Shown in pieces: positions 17,990 to 26,902 of a stretch of 64,000 bases of DNA (its first letter is position 1; every line of letters starts with the position of its first letter). The position numbers were made by a program, and so were the translations under genes. The notes beneath the pieces are model-generated. The model saw nothing but the letters and a program-made list of their open reading frames with translations. It was not told where the DNA came from and did not search any database. This DNA is from SZUA-265 sp965651905 (GTDB lineage: Bacteria; Myxococcota_A; Polyangia; Polyangiales; Polyangiaceae), in the NCBI GenBank assembly GCA_965651905.1, contig CBFGUG010000034.1:1-64000 (forward strand), given 5' to 3'.

Positions 17990-18009
17990 GTTGCAACAGC
18001 AATTGCAAC
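17990..18009 (-). promoter_or_regulatory. inverted-repeat operator upstream of fur-family gene
   Basis: GTTGCAA, six bases, TTGCAAC: a perfect 7-bp inverted repeat whose half-sites each contain the self-complementary TTGCAA. It lies 28-48 bp upstream of the Fur-family start, where a promoter would be. TTGCAA-type repeats are known operators for some Fur-family proteins in actinobacteria. Binding by the adjacent regulator is an inference. Confidence 0.55.
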
Positions 18010-18152
18010 ACCGCGTCACGCCCCTACCAACTTTCGCCAACGAAGGCCGGGGCCCTCGGCCGCGTCTGCGCAGGCGTGGCCCGCGGCGGGACGGCGCCAG
18101 CAACGCACGGAGCCTGATTGACCGCCGAGCGCCCGTGCTCTAACCCCGGCCC

Positions 18153-19145
18153 ATGCGCGTACTCTTCATCGGCGGAACGGGGATCATCAGCTCGGCGTGC
18201 TCGCGACTCGCCCTCGACCGAGGCATCGAACTGTCGCTGCTGTGCCGCGGGAAGTCTCCGCGCCCGCTCCCCCGCGGTGCGCGCGTGCTGTCTGGCGACA
18301 TCCGTGATCGTGCCAGCGCCAGAGCGGCTCTCGGCGACGAGCAGTTCGACGTGGTGTGCAACTTCATCGCGTTCACCCCGGACCACATCCAAACGGACAT
18401 CGAACTATTTGCTGGCCGTACGCAGCAGTACGTGTTCATCAGCTCCGCGTCCGCTTACAAAAAGCCCGTCGACCAGTGGCCAATCGTCGAGTCCACCCCC
18501 CTGCACAATCCGTACTGGCAGTATTCACGGGATAAAATCGCGTGTGAGCAGCTGCTGACGAAGGCCTACCGCGACTCGGGATTCCCAGCGACGATCGTGC
18601 GCCCATCACACACCTACGATGAGACCCTGCTGCCGTTCGATCCCTACCAAGCAGGCTTTACCGTGCTGCGTAGGTTGCAGCAGGGCAAGCCCGTGGTCGT
18701 CCACGGCGACGGCACTTCGCTGTGGGTGCTCACTCATCACCAGGACTTTGCCAAAGGCTTCGTGGGGCTGCTGGGTAACCCCAAGACGCTGGGCGAGTCG
18801 TTTCACATCACCTCGGACGAAGTGCTCACCTGGAACGAGATCGTTCAGTTGATCGCGCGCGCCGCTGGTGTTTCCGCCAAGATCGTGCACGTGCCGTCGG
18901 AGGTCATCGCCAAACACCACCCCGCGTGGGGCGCGGGGCTTCTCGGCGACAAGGCGCACAGCGTGATCTTCGACAACAGCAAGCTCAAACGTTTCGTGCC
19001 CGATTTCGCGGCGACGATTCCCTTCGCTCGCGGCGCCGAGCAGATCGTGCGCTTCTACGCCGCCAACCCCGACTTCGAAGCAGTGAACCCTGAAGTCGAC
19101 GCGCTGATGGATCGCTTGTGCGCACTCTCAACCGAGCACAGGTAG
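18153..19145 (+). CDS. NAD-dependent epimerase/dehydratase (extended SDR)
   Basis: 330 aa. The Rossmann motif MRVLFIGGTGIISSA is at the very start and identifies the extended short-chain dehydrogenase family; ISSASAYKKP holds the Ser region, and a Tyr/Lys pair is plausible in PYWQYSRDKIACEQ (YxxxK: YSRDK). NAD(H) is the likely cofactor and a nucleotide sugar or related polyol the likely substrate, though the family is broad. It resembles the NAD-dependent epimerases often annotated near cell-envelope genes. Its 3' end overlaps the convergent miaB gene by 18 bp. Confidence 0.85.
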   Translation: MRVLFIGGTGIISSACSRLALDRGIELSLLCRGKSPRPLPRGARVLSGDIRDRASARAALGDEQFDVVCNFIAFTPDHIQTDIELFAGRTQQYVFISSASAYKKPVDQWPIVESTPLHNPYWQYSRDKIACEQLLTKAYRDSGFPATIVRPSHTYDETLLPFDPYQAGFTVLRRLQQGKPVVVHGDGTSLWVLTHHQDFAKGFVGLLGNPKTLGESFHITSDEVLTWNEIVQLIARAAGVSAKIVHVPSEVIAKHHPAWGAGLLGDKAHSVIFDNSKLKRFVPDFAATIPFARGAEQIVRFYAANPDFEAVNPEVDALMDRLCALSTEHR

Positions 19146-20606
19146 TGAGCGCAGCGTGGCTGTGGCGGGCGCGCTGCTGCCGACTTGCGCCAGCTGATCT
19201 TCGTAGCTGACGCGGCGCTGCGGATCCATCAGCTCGCCCACCAGCGAATGTTTGAGCGCGCGCTCGATACGCAGGTCGAGCAACTCACCCGTCGGATCGC
19301 CCTTGGCGCCAAAGTGCACGATCTCGTTGCGCAGGGTCCGGCCTGTGAAGGCGCCAGTCTTGCTGCGACCTTCGACGAGTACCTGCGCTTCGGAGCCCAC
19401 CAACGTCTGCAAGTGACGACCGCGAATTTGCTCCGACAGATCGAGCAGACGCGTCAGCCGTTCACTCTTGGCCTCTTCACTGACGTCGTCGGGGAACTTG
19501 AGCGCAGGGGTGTAGGGGCGCTGCGAGTACTTGAACCCGAAGACGCCGACGAAGCCCAACTCGGAAACCAGGCTCAGCGTTTCTTCGAACTGCTCGGCAC
19601 TTTCACCCGGAAAGCCGACGATGATGTCCGTCGAGAGCGTGAGGCCCGGTACGGTTTCGAGTAGCAGTTGGGTGCGCTCCAGATACTCCGCTCGCGTGTA
19701 GCGGCGCCCCATGCGCTTGAGCACCGCGTCCGACCCGGATTGCACGGGCATGTGGACGTGTTTGGCGAGCAGCTCGAGCTCGCTGTGCGCTGCCACCAGT
19801 GCGGGCGTCAGGTGTCGTGGGTGGGGACTCGTGTAGCGCAGGCGAGCCAAGCCGGGGACGCGTTCGGCGATCGCGCGCAGGAGCGCAGGAAATTCCGTCT
19901 CGTCGTTGGGGTCCAGCGTTCGCCGCCCCCAGCGCACGACGCCCTCCCCCGCCAACGGCGCCGCGCGTAGTTGCGCGGACGGGTCGCGGTAGCTGTCGAC
20001 GGTTTGACCCAGCAGCGTCACTTCGCGCACCCCGACGTCCACCCAGCGCTGGATCTCGTCGATGATCTCACTCGACGGTCGATAGCGTTCCGCGCCGCGC
20101 GTGTAAGGTACGATGCAGAACGTGCAGCGTTCATCGCAGCCCTTCATCGTGGTCACGAAAGCGCTGGCTTTGGTCGACGAACTGTGGGGGGCAGCCGCCA
20201 AGAACGCGGGGCGGTCGTGATCGAACACCGTTCGCACGGTTGCAGGCGCGCCGCCGCCTGCAGCGTGCAGTAGCTCGGGCAGCTCGCTGATGTTGTCTGG
20301 GCCCACGACCACGTCGATTTGCGGTAGGTTGCGCAGCAGTCGCTTGCCCTCTTGCTGAGCCACGCAGCCCGCCACCACGATGGTCAGCTCGGGCCGGTCA
20401 CGCTTCAGAACCCCGAGGCGTCCCACTTCGCTACGCAGCTTTTGCTCGGCTTTCTCTCGCACGCTGCAGGTGTTGACGACGACGAGATCCGCGTCGCGCA
20501 CGTCGTCGCCCTCGACGTACCCCTGCCCCCGCAACACTTCTCCGATGCGCTCGGAGTCGTGAACGTTCATCTGGCAGCCGAAAGTGACGATGCTGTAGCG
20601 AGGCAT
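19128..20606 (-). CDS. miaB: tRNA-2-methylthio-N6-dimethylallyladenosine synthase (methylthiotransferase)
   Basis: 492 aa. A radical-SAM enzyme that adds the methylthio group to i6A37 in tRNAs reading UNN codons. The N-terminal UPF0004 domain has the three cluster Cys (FGCQMN, NTCSVRE, AGCVAQ). The radical-SAM cluster is CDERCTFC, and a TRAM domain ends the protein. The start at 20606 (MPRYSIVTFGCQMN) is fixed by homology; the frame is open far upstream but with non-family sequence. No miaA gene is visible in the window. Its 3' end overlaps the convergent SDR gene by 18 bp. The upstream 253 bp also carries the promoter for the divergent acyl-CoA ligase. Confidence 0.96.
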   Translation of the reverse strand: MPRYSIVTFGCQMNVHDSERIGEVLRGQGYVEGDDVRDADLVVVNTCSVREKAEQKLRSEVGRLGVLKRDRPELTIVVAGCVAQQEGKRLLRNLPQIDVVVGPDNISELPELLHAAGGGAPATVRTVFDHDRPAFLAAAPHSSSTKASAFVTTMKGCDERCTFCIVPYTRGAERYRPSSEIIDEIQRWVDVGVREVTLLGQTVDSYRDPSAQLRAAPLAGEGVVRWGRRTLDPNDETEFPALLRAIAERVPGLARLRYTSPHPRHLTPALVAAHSELELLAKHVHMPVQSGSDAVLKRMGRRYTRAEYLERTQLLLETVPGLTLSTDIIVGFPGESAEQFEETLSLVSELGFVGVFGFKYSQRPYTPALKFPDDVSEEAKSERLTRLLDLSEQIRGRHLQTLVGSEAQVLVEGRSKTGAFTGRTLRNEIVHFGAKGDPTGELLDLRIERALKHSLVGELMDPQRRVSYEDQLAQVGSSAPATATLRSLPVLG

Positions 20607-20847
20607 GATGAGCGGAAGGGCGTAGAGAAAGCACACACCTCGGCGGTTTGCCAGCCCGGAATCGCTGCGAAGCTGGAGTCCGCGCGCAGCGTGCGAACCC
20701 GGCTGTTCCGTCCTGGCCCGAGCTCCGACGAGCCACGACGGCCAGCGACGCCCGCGGTTGGGAAATCCGTTCCAGAATCGCGCGCACTGCACTAGGGTGC
20801 CTCGGCAAATCGCGTGGGCACCGACCGTCCACGGATCTGGAGAAAAC

Positions 20848-20854
20848 AGGGAGG
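20848..20854 (+). promoter_or_regulatory. ribosome binding site deciding the acyl-CoA ligase start
   Basis: AGGGAGG, 5 bp before the GTG at 20860. It favours that start over any upstream in-frame codon. Confidence 0.7.
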
Positions 20855-20859
20855 CTCTG

Positions 20860-22611
20860 GTGCACGAAAGTCTGGCCCATCTGCTCGAGGCAAGCTGCCA
20901 AAAATACGCCAATCGACCCCACCTGGGGACGCGCAAGAACGGACAGTGGTCTTGGATCACTTACGCGGAGTTCAAGGAGCTGGTGGATGCCGCTCGCGCG
21001 GGGTTGGCCCAGCTCGGGGTGGGGCGCGGCGATCGCGTGGCTTTGATCGCCGACAATTGCGTCGAGTGGGCTACCTGCGCTTATGCGGCCTACACGCTCG
21101 GAGCGATCTACGTGCCCATGTACACCGCGCAGCCTGCCGAAGAGTGGGAGTTCATCCTGAACGATTGCCAAGCGAAAGTGGTGTTTACGGCCACCGAGAA
21201 GATCACCAAAGCACTGGATGAGCGTCGCGGAAACATGCCCGCGCTGAGTCACGTCATCTCACTCGCTGGGGCTGCGAGGGCCGAGGACAGTTACGAGCAC
21301 TTCCTCGCGCAGGGACGCGCCCACCCGACTGACGTCGTGTACCCCGATCGGAACGACCCGGCGGGGTTCATCTACACGTCGGGCACCACGGGAAAGCCCA
21401 AGGGCGTGCGGCTCAGCCACGCCAACTTGTGCAGCAATTGTGACGCTTGTCGCGAGGTCTTTCCGCTGAACAAGGAACGTTCGCTGGCATTTTTGCCGTG
21501 GGCCCACGCTCTGGGTCAAACGGGTGAGTTGCACTTCTTCACCCAAGAGGGGCACGCCATCGCAATCAACGACGACGTCACTCGCCTGGTGAACAATCTG
21601 CCCGAGGTCCGCCCGTCACTGCTCGTCGCGGTGCCGCGAATTTTCAATCGCATCTACGATGGCGTGAACAAGCAGATGGCCGCCAAACCCCTCCCAATTC
21701 AAAAGCTGTTTGCCAGCGGGTTGGAACTCGCAGGGCGCCGCAACAGCGGCGAAAGCTTGTCGTTCGGAGAACGTCTGGTGTTGGGCTTGGCTGAACGGCT
21801 CATCTTCTCGAAGGTACGCGCGAAGTTCGGCGGTCGCCTCAAACTCGTGATCAGTGGCAGTGCCGCGCTCAACCCCGAGGTCGCCCGTTTCGTCGACGCC
21901 CTCGGCATCATGGTCTACGAAGGCTACGGCCTGACCGAGACCTCGCCGGTCGCGGCCGTGAACTTCCCGGGCGCACGCAAGATAGGTAGCGTGGGCAGGC
22001 CACTGCCGGGAGTGGAGATTCGCATCGACGAAAGTAAGAGCGACAACCCTGGCGAAGGTGAAATCATCATCAAGGGCCCCAACGTGATGCTCGGCTACCA
22101 CAATCGTCCCGAGGATGATGCAGCCGTCTTCACAGAGGATCGCGCATTCCGTACGGGTGATCTCGGACGCATCGACGAAGACGGTTACGTCTACATCACG
22201 GGGCGCCTCAAGGAGCTCTACAAGCTGGAGACGGGCAAATACATCGCGCCCGCGGCGCTGGAAGAGAAGCTCAAGCTCTCTCCGTACGTGGCCAACATCA
22301 TGTTGTTCGGTGCGAACAAGGCGTTCAACGTCGCGTTGGTCGTTCCCGACGAAGCGGCGCTGAAGGAGTGGAGCGAGAAGACGGGGGGCAGCGTCGACAA
22401 CGTCGCCGACAGTCCGCAGGTAACCCAGTTGCTGATGGCGGAGATCGACCGTTTTGCAGGCGAGTTCAAGAGCTACGAAAAGCCGAAGAAGATCGCCCTG
22501 CTCACCGAAGACTTCACCACGGACAACGGCCTGCTCACGCCGAGCATGAAGATCAAACGCGGCGAGGTCGTCAAGCGCTACCAAGACCGGCTCGACGCGC
22601 TGTACGCATGA
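20860..22611 (+). CDS. long-chain fatty acid--CoA ligase (AMP-dependent synthetase)
   Basis: 583 aa. It activates a fatty acid to its acyl-CoA through an acyl-AMP intermediate. Motifs in order are the P-loop-like YTSGTTGKPKGV, GYGLTETSP, and FRTGDLGRIDEDGYVYITGRLKE, with the catalytic Lys near the C-terminus in SMKIKR. The start is a GTG at 20860, chosen because AGGGAGG sits 5 bp upstream; the frame is open 34 codons further but that part is unlike the family. It resembles the long-chain (FadD15-type) ligases with a large N-terminal domain. It is divergent from miaB and alone in its unit; the next gene (22630) is convergent, 18 bp away. Confidence 0.93.
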   Translation: MHESLAHLLEASCQKYANRPHLGTRKNGQWSWITYAEFKELVDAARAGLAQLGVGRGDRVALIADNCVEWATCAYAAYTLGAIYVPMYTAQPAEEWEFILNDCQAKVVFTATEKITKALDERRGNMPALSHVISLAGAARAEDSYEHFLAQGRAHPTDVVYPDRNDPAGFIYTSGTTGKPKGVRLSHANLCSNCDACREVFPLNKERSLAFLPWAHALGQTGELHFFTQEGHAIAINDDVTRLVNNLPEVRPSLLVAVPRIFNRIYDGVNKQMAAKPLPIQKLFASGLELAGRRNSGESLSFGERLVLGLAERLIFSKVRAKFGGRLKLVISGSAALNPEVARFVDALGIMVYEGYGLTETSPVAAVNFPGARKIGSVGRPLPGVEIRIDESKSDNPGEGEIIIKGPNVMLGYHNRPEDDAAVFTEDRAFRTGDLGRIDEDGYVYITGRLKELYKLETGKYIAPAALEEKLKLSPYVANIMLFGANKAFNVALVVPDEAALKEWSEKTGGSVDNVADSPQVTQLLMAEIDRFAGEFKSYEKPKKIALLTEDFTTDNGLLTPSMKIKRGEVVKRYQDRLDALYA

Positions 22612-22629
22612 GGCGCAACGCCCGGTTCG

Positions 22630-23961
22630 TCATTCGAGCGATAGGATCCAACTTCTGAACAGCTCGATGGTCTCGGCGTCGCGCAGCTGCACCCCAACGT
22701 TCGGCATCTGCTGCACTTCGGGGTTATCCGTCTCCCCAGATAGAGCCAAGAACGCGACGCTCTGCTCGGGATCGCCTGGGGTAACGCGAATACCCGACGC
22801 TGAAGCGTTGCTCTGTGTGGGTTGATCGATCAGGTTGGCGAGCGCGACGTCCGGGCGCATGTCGAAGGCGTTCAGTTCGCTGTCCTGTCCATTGTGACAA
22901 TGGACGCAGTTGCCTTGCATGTAGCCGATCACTTCTTGCGTCAGGGGGTCTTCGAACTCGACGCGAAGCGCGGGCTGCTCCAGAGGCTGTTCGAACAGGG
23001 ACGCTTCGCTCAGCGCGTGGAGTTGTGTTTCCGAAGCGACATCCCAGTCATTCAGCTGTAGTTCGGAAAAGCCCAGCACGTTGCTGAGCCCAGCGTCGTG
23101 GCAGCGCGAACACTGCCTGCCTGACGGTACCAGGTGCTCGAAGGCCTCGCCCTCGGGCCCGAGCACCTGGGCAGCTATGGGTAAGCTCATGTCCGAAAGC
23201 AACGCCTCCTCTTGTGCTTCGTCCCAGACGTAAACGACGTAGTCCCAACCCTCGCTGCCGTGACGCAACACGCGGGTTTCGATCGCTCGGGGTGAGCCAC
23301 CGACCTCAGTACGGAAGAAGAAGGTCTTGAACAGCAGCGTGCCGACGGGAAACTGCCAACGCTGTCGATCGCTTATGTCGACTTGCGAATCCGAAGGCAA
23401 GACCAGGTAGCGTTGTTTGTCGCCGCCATTCGACCACAAGGGATAGCGAGGCTCGTAACTGAGTGCGCGCGCGTGGGTGCGCTCGAATTTTCCTCGCTCT
23501 TCGTACAAGCCGACGTCTGAAAACCGCTCGGGAAAAGGACCCAACGGATCGTCGAGCAAGCTCGGGCGCGACGCACCCGCTTCGTTTGGGTCACCCGCTT
23601 CGGGCTGCTCGGTAGTATGGGCGCCGGATTCATGGCCTGGTGCGATGCTGGAGTCCCCCAAGCCGCCGTCGACGCTTGGCGTCTCGATGCTGGCGTCATG
23701 ATTGGGTGCAGCGTCGGCTGAAGCATCTGGGCCCGCAGGCTCGTCTGCTGGTTGACCCGTCGTCCCCGTGCCCATCGCCCCAGTAGGATCATCAGCGCCG
23801 ACATCGGACGAGTCATCGACTCCGCTGTCCGTCTCGGGCAGCGGGCGGCTCGAGCTGCAGGCAACAGCAAGAATCGCAACCCAGCCCTGAGTCCACCGGG
23901 CGAGCCCCGCCCTATTGGACGACAATCGAACGTCGAGGCAGCGTGTCCTCATGGCTTTCAT
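22630..23961 (-). CDS. diheme cytochrome-like lipoprotein (SO2930/TIGR03806-like)
   Basis: 443 aa. A signal peptide with lipobox (VACSSS) is followed by a long Asp/Ala/Gly/Pro-rich linker (to about residue 130). The folded part begins FSDVGLYE and has YPLWSNGGDKQRYLVLP, which I recognise from the TIGR03806/SO2930 family. Two c-type haem motifs are present, CSRCH and CVHCH, so it likely binds two covalent haems outside the cytoplasm and moves electrons. The start ATG overlaps the stop of the upstream sugar-dehydrogenase-like lipoprotein (ATGA), so the pair is cotranslated. The obvious inference is that the upstream protein donates electrons to this one, but no direct evidence exists. Confidence 0.85.
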   Translation of the reverse strand: MKAMRTRCLDVRLSSNRAGLARWTQGWVAILAVACSSSRPLPETDSGVDDSSDVGADDPTGAMGTGTTGQPADEPAGPDASADAAPNHDASIETPSVDGGLGDSSIAPGHESGAHTTEQPEAGDPNEAGASRPSLLDDPLGPFPERFSDVGLYEERGKFERTHARALSYEPRYPLWSNGGDKQRYLVLPSDSQVDISDRQRWQFPVGTLLFKTFFFRTEVGGSPRAIETRVLRHGSEGWDYVVYVWDEAQEEALLSDMSLPIAAQVLGPEGEAFEHLVPSGRQCSRCHDAGLSNVLGFSELQLNDWDVASETQLHALSEASLFEQPLEQPALRVEFEDPLTQEVIGYMQGNCVHCHNGQDSELNAFDMRPDVALANLIDQPTQSNASASGIRVTPGDPEQSVAFLALSGETDNPEVQQMPNVGVQLRDAETIELFRSWILSLE

Positions 23962-25625
23962 TCCTCGGCGAGCGTCGCGCGATACACGACGTCCATGCCT
24001 GGTTCGAAAATGTCGATACGTCGACGGCGGAAGCCGTACAGGTAGCCGTCAGGTCCTTGGAGCCATGCGGTTGCGTTGATCAAGTAGCCGATGTGATGAT
24101 CGAACAGCACCTCGCCTGCTTCGCTGATCTCAGCGGCGCGAATGAAGCCTCCGATGTAGTCGCCGAAGATCATGCGGTAGTCTAGTCGGCCGCGATAGGG
24201 GTCAGCTGAGTTCGGCTGATACTCGAGCCCAACGAACCCCGCGCCATCGCGGGTCGAACGTGGTGAGTCCCCCAGGTAGCCGCTTTCGTCGTCGTGAACC
24301 CAAAACAGCGAGGGGTTGACGCTGGAACAGTCATCACACGGCCCTTCGGCGTCGGGCCAGCCGAAGTTCTGCCCAGGTTCGGTTACGAGGTTGATCTCTT
24401 CCACCGCGTTGGCACCAACGTCACCAATCCAATACCGCCCCAGCCCGTCGAACGCGCCTTTCCACGGCGAACGTAGCCCGTAGGCGAAGATCTCCGCGCG
24501 ACCACCACTCATCGTGAACGGATTGCCCGGGCTGGGTTCATACTCGACGCTCGTGCCGCCCGACATGGGGTCGGGTACGATGCGTACGAGTGTCCCGAGC
24601 AGGTTCGACGTGTTCTGCGCGTGGCTCGCGCCATCTTTCTCGCCGAACAGGGCCCACAGATTGCCGTCTTCATCGAAGTCGATGTCGCCTACGTTGTGGA
24701 TCCCGGAGCGGGCACCATCGCGCCCCACGCGCAGCACCTCCGCCAAACTGTCCAAACTCGCCTGATAGTCGTCGAAAGACAACTCCAGACGATAGATCGA
24801 CGAGCTCTCCAGGTCGTTGCAGCCGCTGATGTAGACGTGTTTCGTGAGCGCATAGTCGGGAGCCAGCGCGATACCGATGCCGCCGCAGTCGTGGGGCGTC
24901 TGGAACAACGGGTCACCGCTCGCATCTTCCAGAAGAAACGCGTCGAGCAAGGCAAAATCAGCGGGATCGAAACGATAGCGTTGCAACCAGCCGTGCCTGG
25001 TGATCACGAGAAACTCCTTCCCAGCTTCTAGCGCTTCGACGTCGGTTATCTCGATGCCGTCTTCTAGCGGGAAGCCTTCGAACGACAACTCGAAGGGCTC
25101 AGTGTTCTGGTTGGGGCGCGCTGGGGGATCGAAGCTCTGCCCTGGTGGCGTGCTGCTGTCTGAAACGACGCAGGTCGGGATCGCCGCATCGACGATGGCT
25201 ACGCTCGCGTCATCCGGGACGCTCGGTGGCGCTCCGCCGTCGGTTCCTGCGTCGTGACTTACGCCCGCAGCGTCCGGCGTCACTTCGTCGTCAGACCTGT
25301 CGCTCGTAGGCGTAGGCTGGCAGTCGTCGTCAGAACTACTGGCATCATCGCTTGCGGGACCGTCGTCGCGACTCGCCCCCTCGTCAATTTCGTCGTCGCT
25401 CGACGAGGGTTCGTCCGTGGTGGACTCCCCCAGCGTGTCGTCCGTGGAGTCGTCGCGAACGGCGTCATCTTCCGTGGGCAGCTTGCGACTGCTGGAGCAG
25501 CCAGCCGCGCACAGGAGCAACGCCGCGATGCCAAGAGCTAGGTGAACACCGTGACGTTGACGCAAACTTGTTAGCCACGGTTCGTGACCGCTTTGGGATT
25601 GAGTCGTTTGGCTGTTTCCGCTCAT
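23958..25625 (-). CDS. PQQ-dependent sugar dehydrogenase-like lipoprotein (GSDH beta-propeller)
   Basis: 555 aa. A signal anchor with lipobox (CAAGCSSS) precedes an Asp/Ser-rich acidic linker up to about residue 160. The rest is a beta-propeller of the glucose/sorbosone dehydrogenase family: GGIGIALAPDY, NVGDIDFDEDGNLW, AYGLRSPWKGAFD and GQNFGWPDAEGPC are typical. In the family this fold binds PQQ and Ca2+ and oxidises sugars in the periplasm; I cannot confirm all cofactor residues here, so it might be a non-enzymatic relative. It is the first gene of a two-gene operon with the diheme lipoprotein, with a 4-bp stop/start overlap. Confidence 0.85.
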   Translation of the reverse strand: MSGNSQTTQSQSGHEPWLTSLRQRHGVHLALGIAALLLCAAGCSSSRKLPTEDDAVRDDSTDDTLGESTTDEPSSSDDEIDEGASRDDGPASDDASSSDDDCQPTPTSDRSDDEVTPDAAGVSHDAGTDGGAPPSVPDDASVAIVDAAIPTCVVSDSSTPPGQSFDPPARPNQNTEPFELSFEGFPLEDGIEITDVEALEAGKEFLVITRHGWLQRYRFDPADFALLDAFLLEDASGDPLFQTPHDCGGIGIALAPDYALTKHVYISGCNDLESSSIYRLELSFDDYQASLDSLAEVLRVGRDGARSGIHNVGDIDFDEDGNLWALFGEKDGASHAQNTSNLLGTLVRIVPDPMSGGTSVEYEPSPGNPFTMSGGRAEIFAYGLRSPWKGAFDGLGRYWIGDVGANAVEEINLVTEPGQNFGWPDAEGPCDDCSSVNPSLFWVHDDESGYLGDSPRSTRDGAGFVGLEYQPNSADPYRGRLDYRMIFGDYIGGFIRAAEISEAGEVLFDHHIGYLINATAWLQGPDGYLYGFRRRRIDIFEPGMDVVYRATLAEE

Positions 25626-25779
25626 ATTCGACCTGTTTCGTCGCTCGCCGCTGGTCTACTCGCCGTTCGGTCGTCGGGTGAGCTCTTGGGCTGTCCAATC
25701 CGCAACGTCCCGCAGCGAGACGTCGCAAGGTAGGACGACGACACTGCCCGAGCAAACCCTTTTGCTCGCTCGACCGGGG

Positions 25780-26868
25780 TCAAACTCGCGCTGTCACGAC
25801 CGCGCGCAGCGGCGCGGGATGTCCCTCCACGGTCTTGCCCGGGTCGCCTGGGGAAAGAAAATCGCCGAGCGACTTCCAGGTCATCCACGGCGTCGAACGT
25901 TGTTCCTCAACACTCGTGTAACGCAGATGACGCACACGAGGATCCGCGAACCCCGCCTGCCGCATCCAATCGAGCAGCGTGGCAGGGCTGGGCAGCACGT
26001 GCACGTTGCGCATGCACGCGTAACGGCCTTCGGGGCGCAAGATGTGCCCATCAGGCCCCTCCGCGACCAGTGTTTCCACGACCACACGGCTGCCAGCACG
26101 AGCGAAGTGGCGCAAGCGCTTCAAGTGTTGCAATGGCTCTCGGCGATGGCCCAAAACCCCCAACGACAACACCACGTCGAACGGCCCGCACTCGAGCGGC
26201 AAATCCTCGAAGCGCAAAGGCGCGAGCAATGCTGGGAGCTCCGCTGAGCCAGTGACTGCGTGAAACTGCATCAGCTGCAGCAGCGCAGGATCCACGCCGA
26301 GCACGCTCCCAGCCCCTGCCCCCAACGCTCGAAGCATGTAGTAGCCATTGCCGCAGCCCACGTCGAGCACGCTCTTCCCTACCCACTCGACCGCGTCTGC
26401 CAAGCGATTCCACTTCAAATCGCTGCGCCACTCGGCATCGATCTGGACGCCAAGTACCTCGAACGGCCCTTTGCGCCAGGGACTGAGTTTCTTAAGCGCC
26501 TCACGCACTCGAGAGCGGTCGACTCTGCTCGAAACCTCAGCGAGGCTCGAAACCCCAGGTCTGCTCGAAACCTCAGGGAGGCTCGAAACCTCAGGGAGGC
26601 TCGCTGAATCCGTCGTGAAGCTGGGGGCAGCGCTGTTCAGCTCGACGCGCACGGCGTTCACACGCGGCACCTCTTGGAGCGCTTCGAACCAACGCCGCAG
26701 ATCTCCGTGACGCTCGGGGCTCAGCGTGCGCAAGCACGCCTGACGCAACTCATCGTGCGCTTGCAGGCTCGTGCCGTTTGGTGCGATCGCACGTGTCCAC
26801 CGACGCCACGGGGCTTCGACCAGACGCGTGTGCAGTTCATGCAGCCAAGAGTCACGGTCGTTCGTCAT
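25780..26868 (-). CDS. cmoB: tRNA U34 carboxymethyltransferase
   Basis: 362 aa from the ATG at 26868 (a TTG at 26898 is an alternative, 5 bp after the cmoA stop). CmoB transfers the carboxymethyl group from carboxy-SAM to 5-hydroxyuridine-34 in tRNA, giving cmo5U. It matches E. coli CmoB closely in the core: PWRKGPFEVLGVQIDAEWRS, the SAM-type loop LDVGCGNGYY, and the C-terminal PSKTVEG-like GDPGKTVEGHPAP. It is about 40 residues longer than E. coli CmoB (323 aa), partly because a Ser-rich run of four hexapeptide repeats is inserted before the catalytic domain. It lies just downstream of cmoA, the enzyme that makes its cofactor. Confidence 0.95.
   Translation of the reverse strand: MTNDRDSWLHELHTRLVEAPWRRWTRAIAPNGTSLQAHDELRQACLRTLSPERHGDLRRWFEALQEVPRVNAVRVELNSAAPSFTTDSASLPEVSSLPEVSSRPGVSSLAEVSSRVDRSRVREALKKLSPWRKGPFEVLGVQIDAEWRSDLKWNRLADAVEWVGKSVLDVGCGNGYYMLRALGAGAGSVLGVDPALLQLMQFHAVTGSAELPALLAPLRFEDLPLECGPFDVVLSLGVLGHRREPLQHLKRLRHFARAGSRVVVETLVAEGPDGHILRPEGRYACMRNVHVLPSPATLLDWMRQAGFADPRVRHLRYTSVEEQRSTPWMTWKSLGDFLSPGDPGKTVEGHPAPLRAVVTARV
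26528..26599. repeat. 18-bp tandem repeat in cmoB
   Basis: Four consecutive 18-bp units of the type CTCGAAACCTCAGGGAGG. Copies one, three and four are near-identical and copy two has diverged. On the coding (minus) strand they encode the hexapeptide SLPEVS and variants. The repeat keeps the frame and sits in the linker before the methyltransferase core. Confidence 0.9.
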
Positions 26869-26902
26869 CACGAAGTCTTCAATGCCGACCGCAGCCAACA
26901 GC

